From the NCBI GenBank assembly GCA_945901665.1, contig CAMDLJ010000013.1, forward strand, positions 1 through 17,278: 17,278 nucleotides of DNA, written 5' to 3'. The position numbers were made by a program, and so were the translations under genes. The notes beneath the pieces are model-generated. The model saw only the letters and a list, made by a program, of their open reading frames with translations, did not search any database and was not told where the DNA came from. This stretch comes from Bordetella parapertussis (lineage in GTDB: Bacteria > Pseudomonadota > Gammaproteobacteria > Burkholderiales > Burkholderiaceae). How positions within the stretch are numbered: the first letter of the stretch is position 1; the number at the start of each line of letters is the position of its first letter. Below, one piece after another: positions 1 through 10,630 of this stretch.

Positions 1-5
1 TTTAA

Positions 6-704
6 ATGGCACATCTGACCAAAAAACAAAAAGCCTTTGTGGGCAAAGTGGACAGCAACAAGCTGTACCCATTCAGTGACGCTTTGAAAATCGTCAAAGA
101 ATGCGCCACCGCCAAGTTTGACGAGTCCATTGATGTGGCCGTGCAGTTGGGCATTGATGCCAAGAAGTCTGATCAAGTGGTGCGCGGAGCTGTTGTGCTG
201 CCCAATGGCACTGGCAAAACCGCCCGTGTGGCGGTGTTTGCGCAAGGCGCCAAAGCCGAAGAGGCCAAAGCCGCCGGTGCAGACATCGTGGGCATGGACG
301 ATTTGGCCGCCATGGTCAAAGCCGGCAATATGCCGTTTGACGTGGTGATCGCTGCACCTGACGCGATGCGTGTGGTCGGTACCCTGGGTCAAATTTTGGG
401 CCCACGTGGTTTGATGCCCAACCCCAAGGTGGGCACCGTGACCCCAGATGTGGCCACGGCCGTGAAAAACGCCAAGGCCGGTCAAGTGCAGTTCCGTGTG
501 GACAAAGCCGGGATCGTGCACGCCACCATTGGTCGGCGCTCGTTTGACTCGGACAAGCTGCAAGGCAACTTGGTGGCTTTGGTCGATGCGCTGCAAAAAG
601 CCAAGCCTGCCACCAGCAAAGGTGTTTACCTGCGCAAATTGGCGGTGTCATCCACGATGGGTGTGGGCGTGCGCGTCGACACCCAGACCCTGAGCGCTGC
701 ATAA
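6..704 (+). CDS. rplA: 50S ribosomal protein L1
   Basis: This is ribosomal protein L1, which binds 23S rRNA at the mobile L1 stalk and helps release tRNA from the E site. In many bacteria it also represses its own rplK-rplA mRNA. The 232-residue product is close to the usual length of about 234. The family signature [15 protein letters not shown] lies within residues 128-146, and the N-terminus ([11 protein letters not shown]) is typical, so the ATG at 6 is the natural start. Its ribosome binding site would fall off the window edge. rplK is expected just upstream but is not in the window. The gene ends 246 bases before rplJ, and that spacer carries the L10 leader. Nothing in the protein looks unusual. 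Confidence 0.98.
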   Translation: MAHLTKKQKAFVGKVDSNKLYPFSDALKIVKECATAKFDESIDVAVQLGIDAKKSDQVVRGAVVLPNGTGKTARVAVFAQGAKAEEAKAAGADIVGMDDLAAMVKAGNMPFDVVIAAPDAMRVVGTLGQILGPRGLMPNPKVGTVTPDVATAVKNAKAGQVQFRVDKAGIVHATIGRRSFDSDKLQGNLVALVDALQKAKPATSKGVYLRKLAVSSTMGVGVRVDTQTLSAA

Positions 705-751
705 GGAGAAATTGGGGCGTCGTGCAAGCGGCGCCTTGAGTGGTGGGCTGG

Positions 752-836
752 AAGGACAGACATGTTCTGCCAGGCCATCCAAGACCGTTGGTGTGCTGTG
801 CAAACGGCGCTTAATCCACCAGCCAACGCAGATGGC
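752..836 (+). promoter_or_regulatory. Ribosomal protein L10 leader RNA (autoregulatory)
   Basis: This 5' leader of rplJ matches the known L10 leader, to which the L10-(L12) complex binds to repress translation of rplJL. The sequence shows a lower stem GCCATC/GATGGC (774-779 with 831-836). Next comes an asymmetric internal loop, CAAGAC against CA, which resembles a kink-turn. An upper stem CGTTGG/CCAACG (786-791 with 823-828) follows. The segment between the upper strands contains CTTAATCCACC, which resembles the conserved part of the family as I recall it. A preceding small hairpin at about 754-772 pairs GG-CAGA with TCTG-CC. The boundaries are my estimate. A short ORF that overlaps the element is not a gene. 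Confidence 0.8.
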
Positions 837-938
837 GATCCCGCTGACATAGAACCGCGCAAGTTGTTCCCTGACAGTCTGGTCGCTGAAACCCAGCGTG
901 TCGCAAGTCGGGCCTGGCCTGACCCAAGACACATTCAG

Positions 939-944
939 AAGGAG
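939..944 (+). promoter_or_regulatory. Shine-Dalgarno site fixing the TTG start of rplJ
   Basis: A strong AAGGAG stands six bases before the TTG codon at 951. It is the only well-placed ribosome binding site ahead of the conserved L10 N-terminus, so it supports TTG as the real initiation codon. Confidence 0.85.
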
Positions 945-950
945 TAGACC

Positions 951-1451
951 TTGAGTCTGAATCGCAGTGAGAAAGAAGCGGTCATCGCAGAAGTGACCAG
1001 CCTCGCCACTCAAGCACAGACGCTGGTGATGGCGGAGTACCGCGGCATCACGGTCGCTGACATGACGAAATTGCGCTCGCAAGCGCGCAGCTCTGGCGTA
1101 ACGCTCAGTGTGTTGAAAAACACATTGGCACGCCGTGCTGTGGCCGGCAGCCGTTTCGAAGTGGTGGCAGACCAGATGACCGGCCCCCTGATCTATGGCT
1201 TTTCTGTGGACGCCGTTGCTGCCGCGAAAGTGGTGGCAGATTTTGCGAAAACCAACGACAAGTTGGTGATCCGTGGTGGCGCCATTTCCGGAAAAGTCCT
1301 GGACGTCAACGGCGTCAAGCAATTGGCCAATATCCCTTCCAAAGAGGTGTTGTTGGCCCAGTTGTGTGGCTTGCTCATGTCGCCTATGTCCCGCACCGCC
1401 GTGGTGTTGGGTGCTTTGGCGGCGAAAAAAGGCGAAGCTGCTGCGGCCTAA
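951..1451 (+). CDS. rplJ: 50S ribosomal protein L10 (TTG start)
   Basis: This is ribosomal protein L10, the base of the L7/L12 stalk. Its N-terminal domain binds 23S rRNA next to L11, and its C-terminal helix carries L12 dimers that recruit the translational GTPases. The 166-residue product matches the family length. The N-terminus reads [15 protein letters not shown], as in other Burkholderiales, and the hydrophobic, alanine-rich C-terminal helix is present (residues about 135-166). Translation starts at TTG behind a strong AAGGAG; no upstream ATG gives a better N-terminus. The gene follows the L10 leader and is 71 bases ahead of rplL, so it is probably co-transcribed with it and repressed by the L10-L12 complex. 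Confidence 0.97.
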   Translation: MSLNRSEKEAVIAEVTSLATQAQTLVMAEYRGITVADMTKLRSQARSSGVTLSVLKNTLARRAVAGSRFEVVADQMTGPLIYGFSVDAVAAAKVVADFAKTNDKLVIRGGAISGKVLDVNGVKQLANIPSKEVLLAQLCGLLMSPMSRTAVVLGALAAKKGEAAAA

Positions 1452-1522
1452 GGGCCAGCAGTGCAAATGTTCAACACGCCGTGCGCGCATGGCACAGATA
1501 GATCAATTGTTAGGAATTCAAC

Positions 1523-1900
1523 ATGGCATTCGATAAAGACGCATTTTTGACCGCACTTGACAGCATGACGGTCATGGAACTCAACGATTTGGTGAAAGCC
1601 ATCGAAGAGAAATTTGGTGTGAGCGCTGCCGCAATGGCCGCTCCCGCAGCTGGTGGCGGCGGTGGTGCAGCCGCTGCAGCCGAAGAGCAAACCGAGTTCA
1701 ACGTGGTTCTGCTTGAAGCTGGCGCCAACAAGGTGTCGGTGATCAAGGTGGTGCGTGAACTCACTGGTTTGGGCTTGAAAGAAGCCAAAGACCTGGTCGA
1801 CGGCGCACCCAAAAACGTCAAGGACGCAGTGCCCAAGGCAGACGCCGAAGCCGCCAAGAAAAAGCTCGAAGAAGCTGGCGCCAAAGCCGAAATCAAGTAA
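1523..1900 (+). CDS. rplL: 50S ribosomal protein L7/L12
   Basis: This is ribosomal protein L7/L12, the multi-copy stalk protein that stimulates GTP hydrolysis by EF-Tu, EF-G, IF2 and RF3. The 125-residue product has the expected parts: an N-terminal dimerisation domain (residues about 1-35), an alanine- and glycine-rich hinge (about 36-54, including a run of five glycines), and a C-terminal factor-binding domain. That domain contains the conserved stretches [20 protein letters not shown] and KKKLEEAGA. The start is ATG behind AGGA at 1512-1515. It is the last ribosomal gene before a 238-base structured spacer that separates it from rpoB. L12 is needed in more copies than L10, so its own strong translation is expected. 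Confidence 0.98.
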   Translation: MAFDKDAFLTALDSMTVMELNDLVKAIEEKFGVSAAAMAAPAAGGGGGAAAAAEEQTEFNVVLLEAGANKVSVIKVVRELTGLGLKEAKDLVDGAPKNVKDAVPKADAEAAKKKLEEAGAKAEIK

Positions 1901-1911
1901 TGGTTTCACCG

Positions 1912-1986
1912 GGGGTGGCAAGTGCCACCCCTCGGTGCGCTCTCAGAGCGCACTTGAAAGCACTCACACAGGGGTACTTTCAAGTG
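1912..1986 (+). promoter_or_regulatory. Tandem overlapping hairpins in the rplL-rpoB spacer (candidate attenuator or processing site)
   Basis: Three inverted repeats follow the rplL stop closely. The first is GGGGTGGCA/TGCCACCCC (1912-1920 with 1923-1931), about 8 pairs with an AAGT loop. The second is GTGCGCT/AGCGCAC (1935-1941 with 1947-1953), with a five-base loop. The third is a perfect 10-base repeat, CACTTGAAAG/CTTTCAAGTG (1951-1960 with 1977-1986), around a 16-base loop. The second and third share bases 1951-1953, so they compete. None is followed by a T-tract, so this is not a standard intrinsic terminator. In E. coli the same spacer holds a partial attenuator and an RNase III site that lower rpoBC relative to rplJL. 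A similar role here is inference. Confidence 0.55.
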
Positions 1987-2021
1987 TCTTCTGACCCGAC
2001 TGCGGAAGATGCCTTGGTTCG

Positions 2022-2042
2022 GGCCACGTGCAATGCGTGGCC
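2022..2042 (+). repeat. Inverted repeat (hairpin) in the rplL-rpoB spacer
   Basis: GGCCACG (2022-2028) pairs perfectly with CGTGGCC (2036-2042) around a seven-base loop. No T-tract follows. It is a further stable RNA stem in the rpoB leader, lying about 100 bases before the rpoB start. Its function is unknown. Confidence 0.45.
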
Positions 2043-2138
2043 GTCCGCCAACGCTGGTAGTGGCCAGCCGCCAAGTTTGAGGTGGGGGTGTTAAACCTCG
2101 CCTTGAAACAGTCCTGAAAGATCAAGCCCGGAGATCTC

Positions 2139-5100
2139 ATGGCCTACACCTACACAGAACGCAAACGCGTGCGCAAGAGCTTTGGCACCCGTGACAGCGT
2201 GCTCGAAGTCCCCTATCTGTTGCAGATGCAAAAAGACGCGTACACCGCATTTTTGCAAGCCGAAACCCATCCCAAAAAACGCACGCCTGAAGGTTTGCAA
2301 GCGGCTTTTGAAGCGGCTTTCCCCATCGTCTCGCACAACGGTTTTGTGGAGATGAAATTTTTAGAATACAACCTGGCCAAGCCCGCCTTTGATGTGCGCG
2401 AGTGCCAAACCCGTGGTTTGACCTTTGGTTCTGCCGTGCGCGCCCGCGTGCAATTGATCATTTATGACCGTGATTCTTCCACTCCCCAATCCAAGGTGGT
2501 CAAAGAGGTCAAAGAGCAAGAGGTCTACATGGGCGAAGTGCCCCTGATGACCGACAAAGGCTCGTTCATCATCAACGGCACTGAGCGCGTGATCGTGTCG
2601 CAGTTGCACCGCTCGCCGGGTGTCTTTTTTGAGCACGACAAGGGCAAGACCCACAGCTCGGGCAAATTGCTGTTTTCGGCGCGCATCATCCCTTACCGTG
2701 GCTCATGGCTGGACTTTGAGTTTGACCCCAAGGACATGCTGTATTTCCGCGTCGACCGTCGTCGCAAGATGCCTGTGACGATTTTGCTCAAAGCCATTGG
2801 CTTGAACAACGAGTCCATCCTGGCCAACTTCTTTGTCAACGACAACTTCCGCTTGATGGAGAGTGGCGCGCAAATGGAGTTTGTCGCCGAGCGCTTGCGC
2901 GGCGAAGTGGCGCGTTTTGACATCACCGACAAATCGGGGGTGGTGGTGGTGGCCAAGGACAAGCGGGTCACTGCCCGCCACACCCGTGAACTCGAGCAAA
3001 CGGGCACCACCCACATCAGCGTGCCTGAAGACTTTTTGATCGGCCGTGTGATGGCCCGCAACATTGTGGACACCGAAACCGGTGAAATCATTGCCAAAGC
3101 CAACGAAGAGTTGACCGAGGCGTTGCTGAAAAAACTGCGCACCAGCGATGTGCAAGAGTTGCAGTGCATCTACACCAACGAACTTGACCAAGGGGCTTAC
3201 ATTTCGCAAACTCTGCGAATCGATGAGACTGCAGACGAGTTTGCCGCCCGTGTTGCCATCTATCGCATGATGCGCCCTGGCGAGCCGCCCACCGAAGACG
3301 CTGTGCAAGCCTTGTTTCAGCGGTTGTTCTACAACCCCGACACGTATGACTTGTCGCGTGTGGGTCGCATGAAGTTCAACGCCAAAGTCGGCCGCCCTGA
3401 AAGCACCGGCCCCATGGTGCTCAACAACGAAGACATCATGGCCGTGGTGAAGATCCTGGTCGATCTGCGCAATGGCAATGGTGAAGTTGACGACATCGAT
3501 CACCTGGGCAATCGCCGCGTTCGTTGCGTGGGTGAGTTGGCCGAAAACCAATACCGCACCGGTTTGGCGCGGATTGAAAAAGCGGTGAAAGAGCGTTTGG
3601 GTCAGGCCGAGCAAGAGCCCTTGATGCCACACGACTTGATCAATTCCAAGCCGATTTCTGCGGCCCTCAAAGAGTTTTTTGGCGCATCGCAGTTGTCGCA
3701 GTTCATGGACCAGACCAACCCCCTGTCCGAGATCACGCACAAGCGCCGCGTCTCTGCCCTGGGCCCAGGCGGTTTGACGCGCGAACGTGCGGGCTTTGAA
3801 GTGCGCGATGTGCACGTCACCCACTATGGCCGTGTGTGCCCCATTGAAACCCCCGAAGGTCCCAACATTGGACTGATCAACTCGCTGGCTTTGTACGCGC
3901 GCTTGAACGAATATGGCTTCATTGAGACGCCTTACCGTCAAGTGGTCGAAGGCAAGGTCACGATGGACATCGATTACTTGTCCGCGATTGAAGAGGGCAA
4001 GTATGTGATTGCCCAAGCCAACGCTTCGCTGGACAAAGAAGGACGTTTGACCGACGAATTGGTGTCTGCCCGTGAAAAAGGCGAGTCCATTTTGGTCGGT
4101 GCAGAGCGCGTTCAGTACATGGACGTGTCACCGGCCCAGATCGTTTCTGTGGCGGCTTCCTTGGTGCCCTTCCTGGAGCATGATGACGCCAACCGCGCTT
4201 TGATGGGCGCCAACATGCAGCGCCAAGCAGTGCCGGTGTTGCGCCCAGAAAAAGCATTTGTGGGCACGGGCATCGAGCGTGTGGCTGCCATTGACTCGGG
4301 CACCGTGGTCACGGCCACCCGTGGCGGTTTGGTCGACTATGTGGATGCCACCCGCATCGTGGTGCGTGTCAATGACGCCGAAACACAGGCCGGCGAAGTC
4401 GGTGTGGACATTTACAACCTGATCAAGTATCAGCGTTCGAACCAAAACACCAATATCCACCAACGCCCCATCGTCAAGCAAGGCGACATACTGGCCAAAG
4501 GCGATGTGATCGCAGACGGTGCCTCCACCGACTTGGGTGAGTTGGCACTGGGTCAGAACATGTTGGTGGCCTTCATGCCATGGAATGGCTACAACTTCGA
4601 AGACTCCATCCTGATCTCTGAGCGGGTGGTGGCTGAAGACCGCTTCACATCCATTCACATTGAAGAGTTGGTGGTCATGGCGCGTGACACCAAATTGGGT
4701 GCAGAAGAGATCACGCGCGACATTCCCAACCTGGCCGAGCAACAACTCAACCGATTGGACGACTCGGGCATCATTTACGTGGGCGCCGAGGTGCAACCTG
4801 GCGACGTGTTGGTGGGCAAAGTCACCCCCAAAGGTGAAACCACCCTGACGCCAGAAGAGAAATTGCTGCGTGCGATCTTTGGCGAAAAAGCCTCAGACGT
4901 GAAAGACACTTCCCTGCGCGTTGACCAAGGCTCACAAGGCACGGTCATCGATGTCCAAGTCTTCACCCGCGAAGGCATTGTGCGCGACAAGCGTGCCCAG
5001 CAAATCATCGATGACGAGCTGAAGCGGTTCCGCCTGGACTTGAATGACCAGCTGCGCATCGTTGAAGCCGACGCATTTGACCGCATTGGCAAACTGCTCG

Positions 5101-6251
5101 CGGGCAAAACCGTCAATGGGGGCCCCAACAAACTGCCCAAAGGCAGCAAGATCGACAAGGCCTACCTCGACAGCGTGGAAAAATTCCACTGGTTCGACAT
5201 TCGTCCCGCCGATGAAGATGTGGCCGCTCAGCTCGAGAGCATCAAAAATGCCTTGGCCCAGACGCGTCACAGCTTCGACTTGGCTTTTGAAGAGAAGCGC
5301 AAAAAACTCACCCAAGGCGACGAGTTGCCCGCGGGCGTGTTGAAGATGGTCAAGGTCTACTTGGCCGTCAAGCGCCGCTTGCAACCGGGTGACAAGATGG
5401 CCGGACGCCATGGCAACAAAGGCGTGGTTTCCAAAATTGTGCCGGTCGAAGACATGCCATACATGGCCGACGGCACCCCCTGCGACATCGTGCTCAACCC
5501 CTTGGGCGTGCCTTCGCGCATGAACGTGGGTCAGGTGCTGGAAGTTCACTTGGGTTGGGCGGCCAAAGGCATCGGTCAACGCATCGGTGACATGCTGCAA
5601 GCCCACACCAAAATGGCCGAGGTGCGCAAATTTTTGGACCACCTGTACAACAACACTGGCCGCAAAGAGTCACTGGACAACCTCAGTGACACGGAAATTA
5701 TGGAGATGGCCGGTAATTTGCAGCTTGGCATTCCCTTTGCCACTCCCGTGTTTGATGGCGCATCAGAAGCAGAAACCCGTGCCATGTTGCACTTGGCTTA
5801 TCCGGAAGAGGTTGCCCGCATCAAAGGCCTGAACGCCAACCGCACGCAGGCCCAGCTTTATGACGGTTGCACCGGCGACGCATTTGAGCGCGAGACCACG
5901 GTGGGCTATATGCACGTGCTCAAGTTGCACCACTTGGTGGACGACAAGATGCACGCCCGCTCCACAGGCCCCTACAGCTTGGTCACCCAGCAACCCTTGG
6001 GTGGCAAGGCGCAGTTTGGTGGTCAGCGTTTCGGCGAGATGGAGGTGTGGGCATTGGAGGCTTATGGTGCTTCCTACACACTGCAAGAAATGCTCACCGT
6101 CAAGTCTGACGACGTGCAAGGCCGCACCAAGGTGTATGAAAGCATCGTCAAAGGCGAGCACGCCATCGAAGCGGGTATGCCCGAATCGTTCAACGTGTTG
6201 GTGAAAGAAATTCGTTCATTGGGCATTGATATCGAGTTAGAGCGCTCGTGA
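2139..6251 (+). CDS. rpoB: DNA-directed RNA polymerase beta subunit
   Basis: This is the beta subunit of RNA polymerase. With beta' it forms the catalytic core and the rifampicin pocket. The 1370-residue length fits betaproteobacteria (E. coli has 1342). The rifampicin-resistance cluster spans residues about 515-543 and reads as wild type at the main resistance positions: Q521, D524, H534 and S539, equivalent to E. coli Q513, D516, H526 and S531. The motif NFEDSI gives E821 and D822 near the active centre. K1086 and K1094, in [12 protein letters not shown], match the catalytic-site lysines of E. coli. The C-terminus ([18 protein letters not shown]) is intact. GGAG at 2130-2133 precedes the ATG by five bases. 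An 82-base spacer separates it from rpoC. Confidence 0.99.
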   Translation: MAYTYTERKRVRKSFGTRDSVLEVPYLLQMQKDAYTAFLQAETHPKKRTPEGLQAAFEAAFPIVSHNGFVEMKFLEYNLAKPAFDVRECQTRGLTFGSAVRARVQLIIYDRDSSTPQSKVVKEVKEQEVYMGEVPLMTDKGSFIINGTERVIVSQLHRSPGVFFEHDKGKTHSSGKLLFSARIIPYRGSWLDFEFDPKDMLYFRVDRRRKMPVTILLKAIGLNNESILANFFVNDNFRLMESGAQMEFVAERLRGEVARFDITDKSGVVVVAKDKRVTARHTRELEQTGTTHISVPEDFLIGRVMARNIVDTETGEIIAKANEELTEALLKKLRTSDVQELQCIYTNELDQGAYISQTLRIDETADEFAARVAIYRMMRPGEPPTEDAVQALFQRLFYNPDTYDLSRVGRMKFNAKVGRPESTGPMVLNNEDIMAVVKILVDLRNGNGEVDDIDHLGNRRVRCVGELAENQYRTGLARIEKAVKERLGQAEQEPLMPHDLINSKPISAALKEFFGASQLSQFMDQTNPLSEITHKRRVSALGPGGLTRERAGFEVRDVHVTHYGRVCPIETPEGPNIGLINSLALYARLNEYGFIETPYRQVVEGKVTMDIDYLSAIEEGKYVIAQANASLDKEGRLTDELVSAREKGESILVGAERVQYMDVSPAQIVSVAASLVPFLEHDDANRALMGANMQRQAVPVLRPEKAFVGTGIERVAAIDSGTVVTATRGGLVDYVDATRIVVRVNDAETQAGEVGVDIYNLIKYQRSNQNTNIHQRPIVKQGDILAKGDVIADGASTDLGELALGQNMLVAFMPWNGYNFEDSILISERVVAEDRFTSIHIEELVVMARDTKLGAEEITRDIPNLAEQQLNRLDDSGIIYVGAEVQPGDVLVGKVTPKGETTLTPEEKLLRAIFGEKASDVKDTSLRVDQGSQGTVIDVQVFTREGIVRDKRAQQIIDDELKRFRLDLNDQLRIVEADAFDRIGKLLAGKTVNGGPNKLPKGSKIDKAYLDSVEKFHWFDIRPADEDVAAQLESIKNALAQTRHSFDLAFEEKRKKLTQGDELPAGVLKMVKVYLAVKRRLQPGDKMAGRHGNKGVVSKIVPVEDMPYMADGTPCDIVLNPLGVPSRMNVGQVLEVHLGWAAKGIGQRIGDMLQAHTKMAEVRKFLDHLYNNTGRKESLDNLSDTEIMEMAGNLQLGIPFATPVFDGASEAETRAMLHLAYPEEVARIKGLNANRTQAQLYDGCTGDAFERETTVGYMHVLKLHHLVDDKMHARSTGPYSLVTQQPLGGKAQFGGQRFGEMEVWALEAYGASYTLQEMLTVKSDDVQGRTKVYESIVKGEHAIEAGMPESFNVLVKEIRSLGIDIELERS

Positions 6252-6263
6252 TGTTGAAGCTGA

Positions 6264-6292
6264 CTGCGCCAAGGCCTTGGCCTCAAGCGCAG
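6264..6292 (+). repeat. Hairpin in the rpoB-rpoC spacer
   Basis: An outer stem CTGCGC/GCGCAG (6264-6269 with 6287-6292) encloses an inner stem AGGC/GCCT closed by a CTTG tetraloop (6272-6283), with a small CA/CAA internal loop. The centre is the 12-base palindrome CCAAGGCCTTGG (6269-6280). It begins 13 bases after the rpoB stop and ends 29 bases before the rpoC ribosome binding site. There is no T-tract, so it is more likely an RNA processing or stability element than a terminator; that role is inference. Confidence 0.5.
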
Positions 6293-6321
6293 CGATAAAA
6301 CAGATCAAGACTCTCACTTTT

Positions 6322-6326
6322 AAGGA
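6322..6326 (+). promoter_or_regulatory. Shine-Dalgarno site fixing the rpoC start
   Basis: AAGGA lies seven bases before the ATG at 6334. The reading frame is open further upstream to an ATG at 6277, but that extension has no homology to RpoC and no ribosome binding site. The start at 6334, giving [10 protein letters not shown], is the correct one. Confidence 0.9.
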
Positions 6327-6333
6327 TGAAAAC

Positions 6334-9300
6334 ATGAAATCATTACTCGACCTGTTCAAGCAGTTCACGCCCGATGAGCATTTTGATGCCATCAAAATTG
6401 GACTGGCTTCCCCGGAAAAAATCCGTTCGTGGTCTTTTGGCGAAGTCAAAAAGCCCGAGACCATCAACTACCGCACCTTCAAGCCTGAGCGTGACGGCTT
6501 GTTTTGCGCCAAGATTTTCGGGCCCATCAAGGACTACGAATGCCTGTGCGGCAAGTACAAGCGCCTCAAGCACCGCGGCGTGATTTGTGAAAAGTGCGGC
6601 GTTGAAGTCACCCAAACCAAGGTGCGCCGCGAACGCATGGGCCACATCGATTTGGCGGCACCCTGCGCACACATTTGGTTCTTGAAGTCCTTGCCCAGCC
6701 GTTTGGGCTTGGTGCTGGACATGACATTGCGTGACATTGAGCGCGTGCTTTACTTTGAAGCATATGTGGTCACCGACCCGGGCATGACGCCGCTCAAGAA
6801 GTACGGCATCATGACCGAAGACGACTATGACGCCAAGCTCAAAGAGTATGGCGACGAATTTGTCGCCAAGATGGGCGCCGAAGGCATTCGCGAACTGCTT
6901 GAGGGCATCGAACTCGACTCCGAAATCGAGCGCCTGCGCGGTGACTTGACGGGCTCTGAAGTCAAGGTCAAGAAAAACTCCAAGCGCCTCAAAGTGCTGG
7001 AAGCTTTCAAGAAGTCCGGGATCAAGCCGGAGTGGATGGTGTTGTCGGTCTTGCCAGTGCTGCCGCCCGATCTGCGCCCCTTGGTGCCCTTGGACGGCGG
7101 CCGTTTTGCGACCTCCGACCTCAACGACCTGTATCGCCGGGTGATCAACCGCAACAGCCGTTTGCGCCGTTTGCTGGAGTTGAAGGCGCCTGAGATCATC
7201 GCGCGCAACGAAAAGCGCATGTTGCAAGAGGCCGTTGACAGCTTGCTCGACAACGGTCGCCGCGGCAAGGCCATGACGGGTGCCAACAAGCGCGCCCTCA
7301 AGTCTTTGGCCGACATGATCAAAGGCAAGAGTGGCCGCTTCCGTCAAAACTTGCTGGGCAAACGGGTGGACTATTCAGGCCGCTCGGTCATCACGGTGGG
7401 CCCAACCCTCAAGCTGCACCAGTGTGGCCTGCCCAAATTGATGGCGCTGGAACTGTTCAAGCCCTTTATCTTCTCTCGCCTGGAGGCGATGGGCATTGCC
7501 ACCACCATCAAGGCCGCCAAGAAAGAAGTTGAATCCGGCACGGCCGTGGTGTGGGACATCTTGGAAGAGGTCATCAAAGAGCACCCGGTGTTGCTCAACC
7601 GCGCACCGACCTTGCACCGTTTGGGCATCCAAGCCTTTGAGCCGATTCTGATCGAAGGCAAAGCCATTCAATTGCACCCGTTGGTTTGTTCGGCCTTCAA
7701 CGCCGACTTTGACGGCGACCAAATGGCGGTTCACGTGCCTTTGTCGGTCGAAGCGCAAATGGAGTGCCGCACGCTGATGCTGGCTTCCAACAATGTGCTG
7801 TTCCCCGCATCTGGCGAGCCATCCATCGTGCCGTCGCAAGACGTGGTGCTGGGCTTGTACTACTCGACGCGTGAGCGCATCAATGGCAAAGGCGAGGGCA
7901 TGGTCTTTGCCGATACCTATGAATTGCAACGGGCTTTGGATGCTGGCATTGTGGAGATGACGGCCAAAATCAGCGTGCGTTTGACCGAGTGGACCAAGGA
8001 CAAGGTCACCGGCGAGTTCACATCGACCACCTCTTTGGTGGACACCACGGCTGGTCGTGCACTGTTGTCGGAAATCTTGCCCAAGGGCTTGGCTTTCAGC
8101 AACCTCAACAAAGCACTCAAAAAGAAAGAAATTTCTCGCTTGATCAACACCTCTTTCCGCCGTTGCGGTTTGAAAGAGACGGTGGTCTTTGCCGACAAGC
8201 TGCTGCAAAACGGTTTCCGTTTGGCCACCCGTGCCGGGATCTCGATCGCCATTGATGACATGTTGGTGCCGCATGAAAAGCACGCCATCATTGAAAGCGC
8301 CGAAAAAGAAGTCAAAGAGATCGAACAGCAATATGTGTCCGGTTTGGTGACAGTGGGTGAGCGCTACAACAAAGTGGTGGACATTTGGGGCAAGGCTGGA
8401 GACCACGTGTCCAAGGTCATGATGGACCAACTGCGCAAAGAAAAAACCATTGATCGCCATGGCAATGAGGTGGAGCAAGAGTCTTTCAACTCCATCTACA
8501 TGATGGCCGACTCGGGTGCGCGTGGCTCTGCCGCCCAAATTCGCCAGTTGGCCGGTATGCGTGGCTTGATGGCCAAGCCTGACGGCTCCATCATTGAGAC
8601 GCCCATCACCGCGAACTTCCGCGAAGGCCTGAACGTGCTTCAGTACTTCATCTCCACCCACGGCGCACGCAAGGGTCTGGCTGACACGGCGTTGAAAACT
8701 GCCAACTCAGGCTACCTGACCCGTCGCTTGGTGGACGTGACCCAAGACTTGGTTGTCACAGAGCCCGATTGCGGCACCTCAAACGGCCAGTTGATGCGCG
8801 CCATCGTCGAGGGTGGTGAGGTCATCGAGTCGTTGCGCGACCGTATTTTGGGCCGCACCACCACCGATGAAGTCATGCACCCTGAGAACCAAAGCGTGTT
8901 GATCAAGGCCGGCGAAATGCTGGACGAAGATGCGCTGGACATGCTCGAGGCCGCTGGTGTGGACGAGGTCAAGGTGCGCACAGCGTTGACTTGTGAAACC
9001 CGATTTGGCCTGTGTGCCAAATGCTATGGCCGCGATCTGGGTCGGGGTGGTGAAGTCAATATTGGCGAAGCGGTGGGCGTGATTGCAGCCCAATCCATTG
9101 GCGAACCCGGTACCCAGTTGACGATGCGCACCTTCCACATCGGTGGTGCCGCATCGCGCGCAGCAGTGGCCTCCAATGTCGAAGCCAAATCCAGCGGTGT
9201 GATTGGCTTCAACCCGACGATGCGCTATGTGACCAACAGCAAAGGCGAGTTGGTGGTGATTTCGCGTTCAGGCGAGATCATCATCCACGACGAGATCGGT

Positions 9301-10581
9301 CGCGAGCGCGAGCGCCACAAAGTGCCTTATGGTGCGGTCTTGGCCATCAAGGCCGATCAAAGCATCAAGGCTGGCTTGGTGTTGGCCAACTGGGATCCTT
9401 TGACACGACCCATCATCACTGAGTTTGCCGGTCAGGTGCGCTTTGAAAATGTGGAAGAAGGCCTGACCGTGGCCAAGCAGCTCGATGAAGTGACCGGCTT
9501 GTCGACCTTGGTGGTGATCGATCCCAAGCGCCGTGGCTCCACCAAGGTGGTGCGCCCGCAGGTCAAGTTGATCGATGCCGCTGGCAAGGAAGTCAAAATC
9601 CCTGGCACCGATCACTCGGTGACCATTGGTTTCCAAGTGGGTGCCTTGATTCAAGTGCGCGATGGCCAAGACGTGGGTCCCGGCGAAGTGTTGGCGCGCA
9701 TTCCTGTTGAAGGTCAAAAGACGCGTGACATCACCGGTGGTTTGCCCCGTGTGGCCGAGCTGTTCGAAGCCCGCTCACCCAAAGACAAGGGCATCCTGGC
9801 AGAGATGACCGGCACGGTCTCATTCGGTAAAGAGACCAAGGGCAAGATGCGCTTGCAAATCACCGACCCCGAAGGCACGGTCTGGGAAGAGCTGGTACCC
9901 AAAGAGAAAAACATCTTGGTGCACGAAGGCCAAGTGGTGAACAAAGGCGAGAGCATTGTGGATGGCCCGGCCGACCCACAAGACATCTTGCGTTTGTTGG
10001 GCATAGAAGAGTTGGCCCGCTACATCGTCGACGAAGTGCAAGACGTTTACCGTTTGCAAGGCGTGAAGATCAACGACAAGCACATTGAAGTGATCGTGCG
10101 CCAGATGCTGCGCCGTGTGGTGGTCGATAACGCTGGTGATTCTGGCTACATCGGCGGCGAGCAAGTGGAGCGTTCTGAAATGCTCAACACCAATGAGGCT
10201 TTGCAGGCCGAAGGGAAACTGCCCGCCACCTACACCAATTTGTTGCTGGGTATCACCAAAGCTTCTTTGTCCACGGACTCGTTCATCTCGGCGGCTTCCT
10301 TCCAGGAAACCACCCGGGTGCTCACCGAGGCAGCCATCATGGGCAAGCGCGACGAATTGCGTGGATTGAAAGAAAACGTCATCGTCGGTCGCCTGATTCC
10401 TGCAGGCACCGGCATGGCCTATCACCAAGCCCGCAAGGTCAAGGATGCCATGGACGAAGCCGAGCGGCGAGCAATTGCCGACGCCGAGGCGGCTGAGTTG
10501 GCCGAGGCCACAGCCGGATCGGGCGAGCATGCCGATGAGGCGGTGGATGCCAGTGGCCAGGATGCCGCTGGAACTGCTTAA
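6334..10581 (+). CDS. rpoC: DNA-directed RNA polymerase beta' subunit
   Basis: This is the beta' subunit, which carries the catalytic magnesium site and the DNA clamp. The 1415-residue product is near the E. coli length of 1407. The first zinc site is C70, C72, C85 and C88, in CLCGKY and CEKCGVEV. The catalytic motif [12 protein letters not shown] gives D458, D460 and D462. The bridge-helix region lies around [19 protein letters not shown]. The second zinc site is C813, C887, C894 and C897. The trigger-loop region includes [19 protein letters not shown]. The C-terminal tail, from about residue 1370, is rich in alanine and acidic residues, ends in GQDAAGTA and differs from E. coli, as is usual for this variable end. 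A strong intrinsic terminator follows at once. Confidence 0.99.
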   Translation: MKSLLDLFKQFTPDEHFDAIKIGLASPEKIRSWSFGEVKKPETINYRTFKPERDGLFCAKIFGPIKDYECLCGKYKRLKHRGVICEKCGVEVTQTKVRRERMGHIDLAAPCAHIWFLKSLPSRLGLVLDMTLRDIERVLYFEAYVVTDPGMTPLKKYGIMTEDDYDAKLKEYGDEFVAKMGAEGIRELLEGIELDSEIERLRGDLTGSEVKVKKNSKRLKVLEAFKKSGIKPEWMVLSVLPVLPPDLRPLVPLDGGRFATSDLNDLYRRVINRNSRLRRLLELKAPEIIARNEKRMLQEAVDSLLDNGRRGKAMTGANKRALKSLADMIKGKSGRFRQNLLGKRVDYSGRSVITVGPTLKLHQCGLPKLMALELFKPFIFSRLEAMGIATTIKAAKKEVESGTAVVWDILEEVIKEHPVLLNRAPTLHRLGIQAFEPILIEGKAIQLHPLVCSAFNADFDGDQMAVHVPLSVEAQMECRTLMLASNNVLFPASGEPSIVPSQDVVLGLYYSTRERINGKGEGMVFADTYELQRALDAGIVEMTAKISVRLTEWTKDKVTGEFTSTTSLVDTTAGRALLSEILPKGLAFSNLNKALKKKEISRLINTSFRRCGLKETVVFADKLLQNGFRLATRAGISIAIDDMLVPHEKHAIIESAEKEVKEIEQQYVSGLVTVGERYNKVVDIWGKAGDHVSKVMMDQLRKEKTIDRHGNEVEQESFNSIYMMADSGARGSAAQIRQLAGMRGLMAKPDGSIIETPITANFREGLNVLQYFISTHGARKGLADTALKTANSGYLTRRLVDVTQDLVVTEPDCGTSNGQLMRAIVEGGEVIESLRDRILGRTTTDEVMHPENQSVLIKAGEMLDEDALDMLEAAGVDEVKVRTALTCETRFGLCAKCYGRDLGRGGEVNIGEAVGVIAAQSIGEPGTQLTMRTFHIGGAASRAAVASNVEAKSSGVIGFNPTMRYVTNSKGELVVISRSGEIIIHDEIGRERERHKVPYGAVLAIKADQSIKAGLVLANWDPLTRPIITEFAGQVRFENVEEGLTVAKQLDEVTGLSTLVVIDPKRRGSTKVVRPQVKLIDAAGKEVKIPGTDHSVTIGFQVGALIQVRDGQDVGPGEVLARIPVEGQKTRDITGGLPRVAELFEARSPKDKGILAEMTGTVSFGKETKGKMRLQITDPEGTVWEELVPKEKNILVHEGQVVNKGESIVDGPADPQDILRLLGIEELARYIVDEVQDVYRLQGVKINDKHIEVIVRQMLRRVVVDNAGDSGYIGGEQVERSEMLNTNEALQAEGKLPATYTNLLLGITKASLSTDSFISAASFQETTRVLTEAAIMGKRDELRGLKENVIVGRLIPAGTGMAYHQARKVKDAMDEAERRAIADAEAAELAEATAGSGEHADEAVDASGQDAAGTA

Positions 10582-10585
10582 AAAC

Positions 10586-10617
10586 ACAAAGGCCCCGCGT
10601 GGGCCTTTGTCGTTTTT
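10586..10617 (+). terminator. Intrinsic terminator after rpoC
   Basis: ACAAAGGCCC (10586-10595) pairs perfectly with GGGCCTTTGT (10601-10610) around a CGCGT loop, and a five-base T run follows at 10613-10617. This is a textbook Rho-independent terminator five bases after the rpoC stop, and it closes the rplJL-rpoBC transcript. The next gene begins only 13 bases further on. Confidence 0.93.
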
Positions 10618-10630
10618 GGCTGACTAGGCC

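Noticed and set aside
762..947. Small + strand open frame in the rplA-rplJ spacer
   Set aside because: It overlaps the L10 leader structure, has no ribosome binding site and no recognisable product.
1900..2094. Small + strand open frame in the rplL-rpoB spacer
   Set aside because: It overlaps the hairpins, has no ribosome binding site, and its start overlaps the rplL stop only by chance.
3661..3780. Possible rifampicin resistance changes in rpoB
   Set aside because: The main resistance positions carry wild-type residues. The differences from E. coli (T526 for Asn and V538 for Ile) are, to my knowledge, normal in betaproteobacteria.
2703..4016. Long minus-strand open frame (437 codons) opposite rpoB
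   Set aside because: It is a shadow of codon bias in rpoB. The + strand product is a perfect RpoB, and the antisense product is rich in His, Gln and Val with no recognisable domain.
6277..6333. Upstream extension of rpoC from an ATG at 6277
   Set aside because: The 19 extra residues do not match RpoC and have no ribosome binding site, while AAGGA stands correctly before the ATG at 6334.
7375..8661. Long minus-strand open frame (428 codons) opposite rpoC
   Set aside because: Same reason: rpoC is intact on the + strand and the antisense translation shows no family features.
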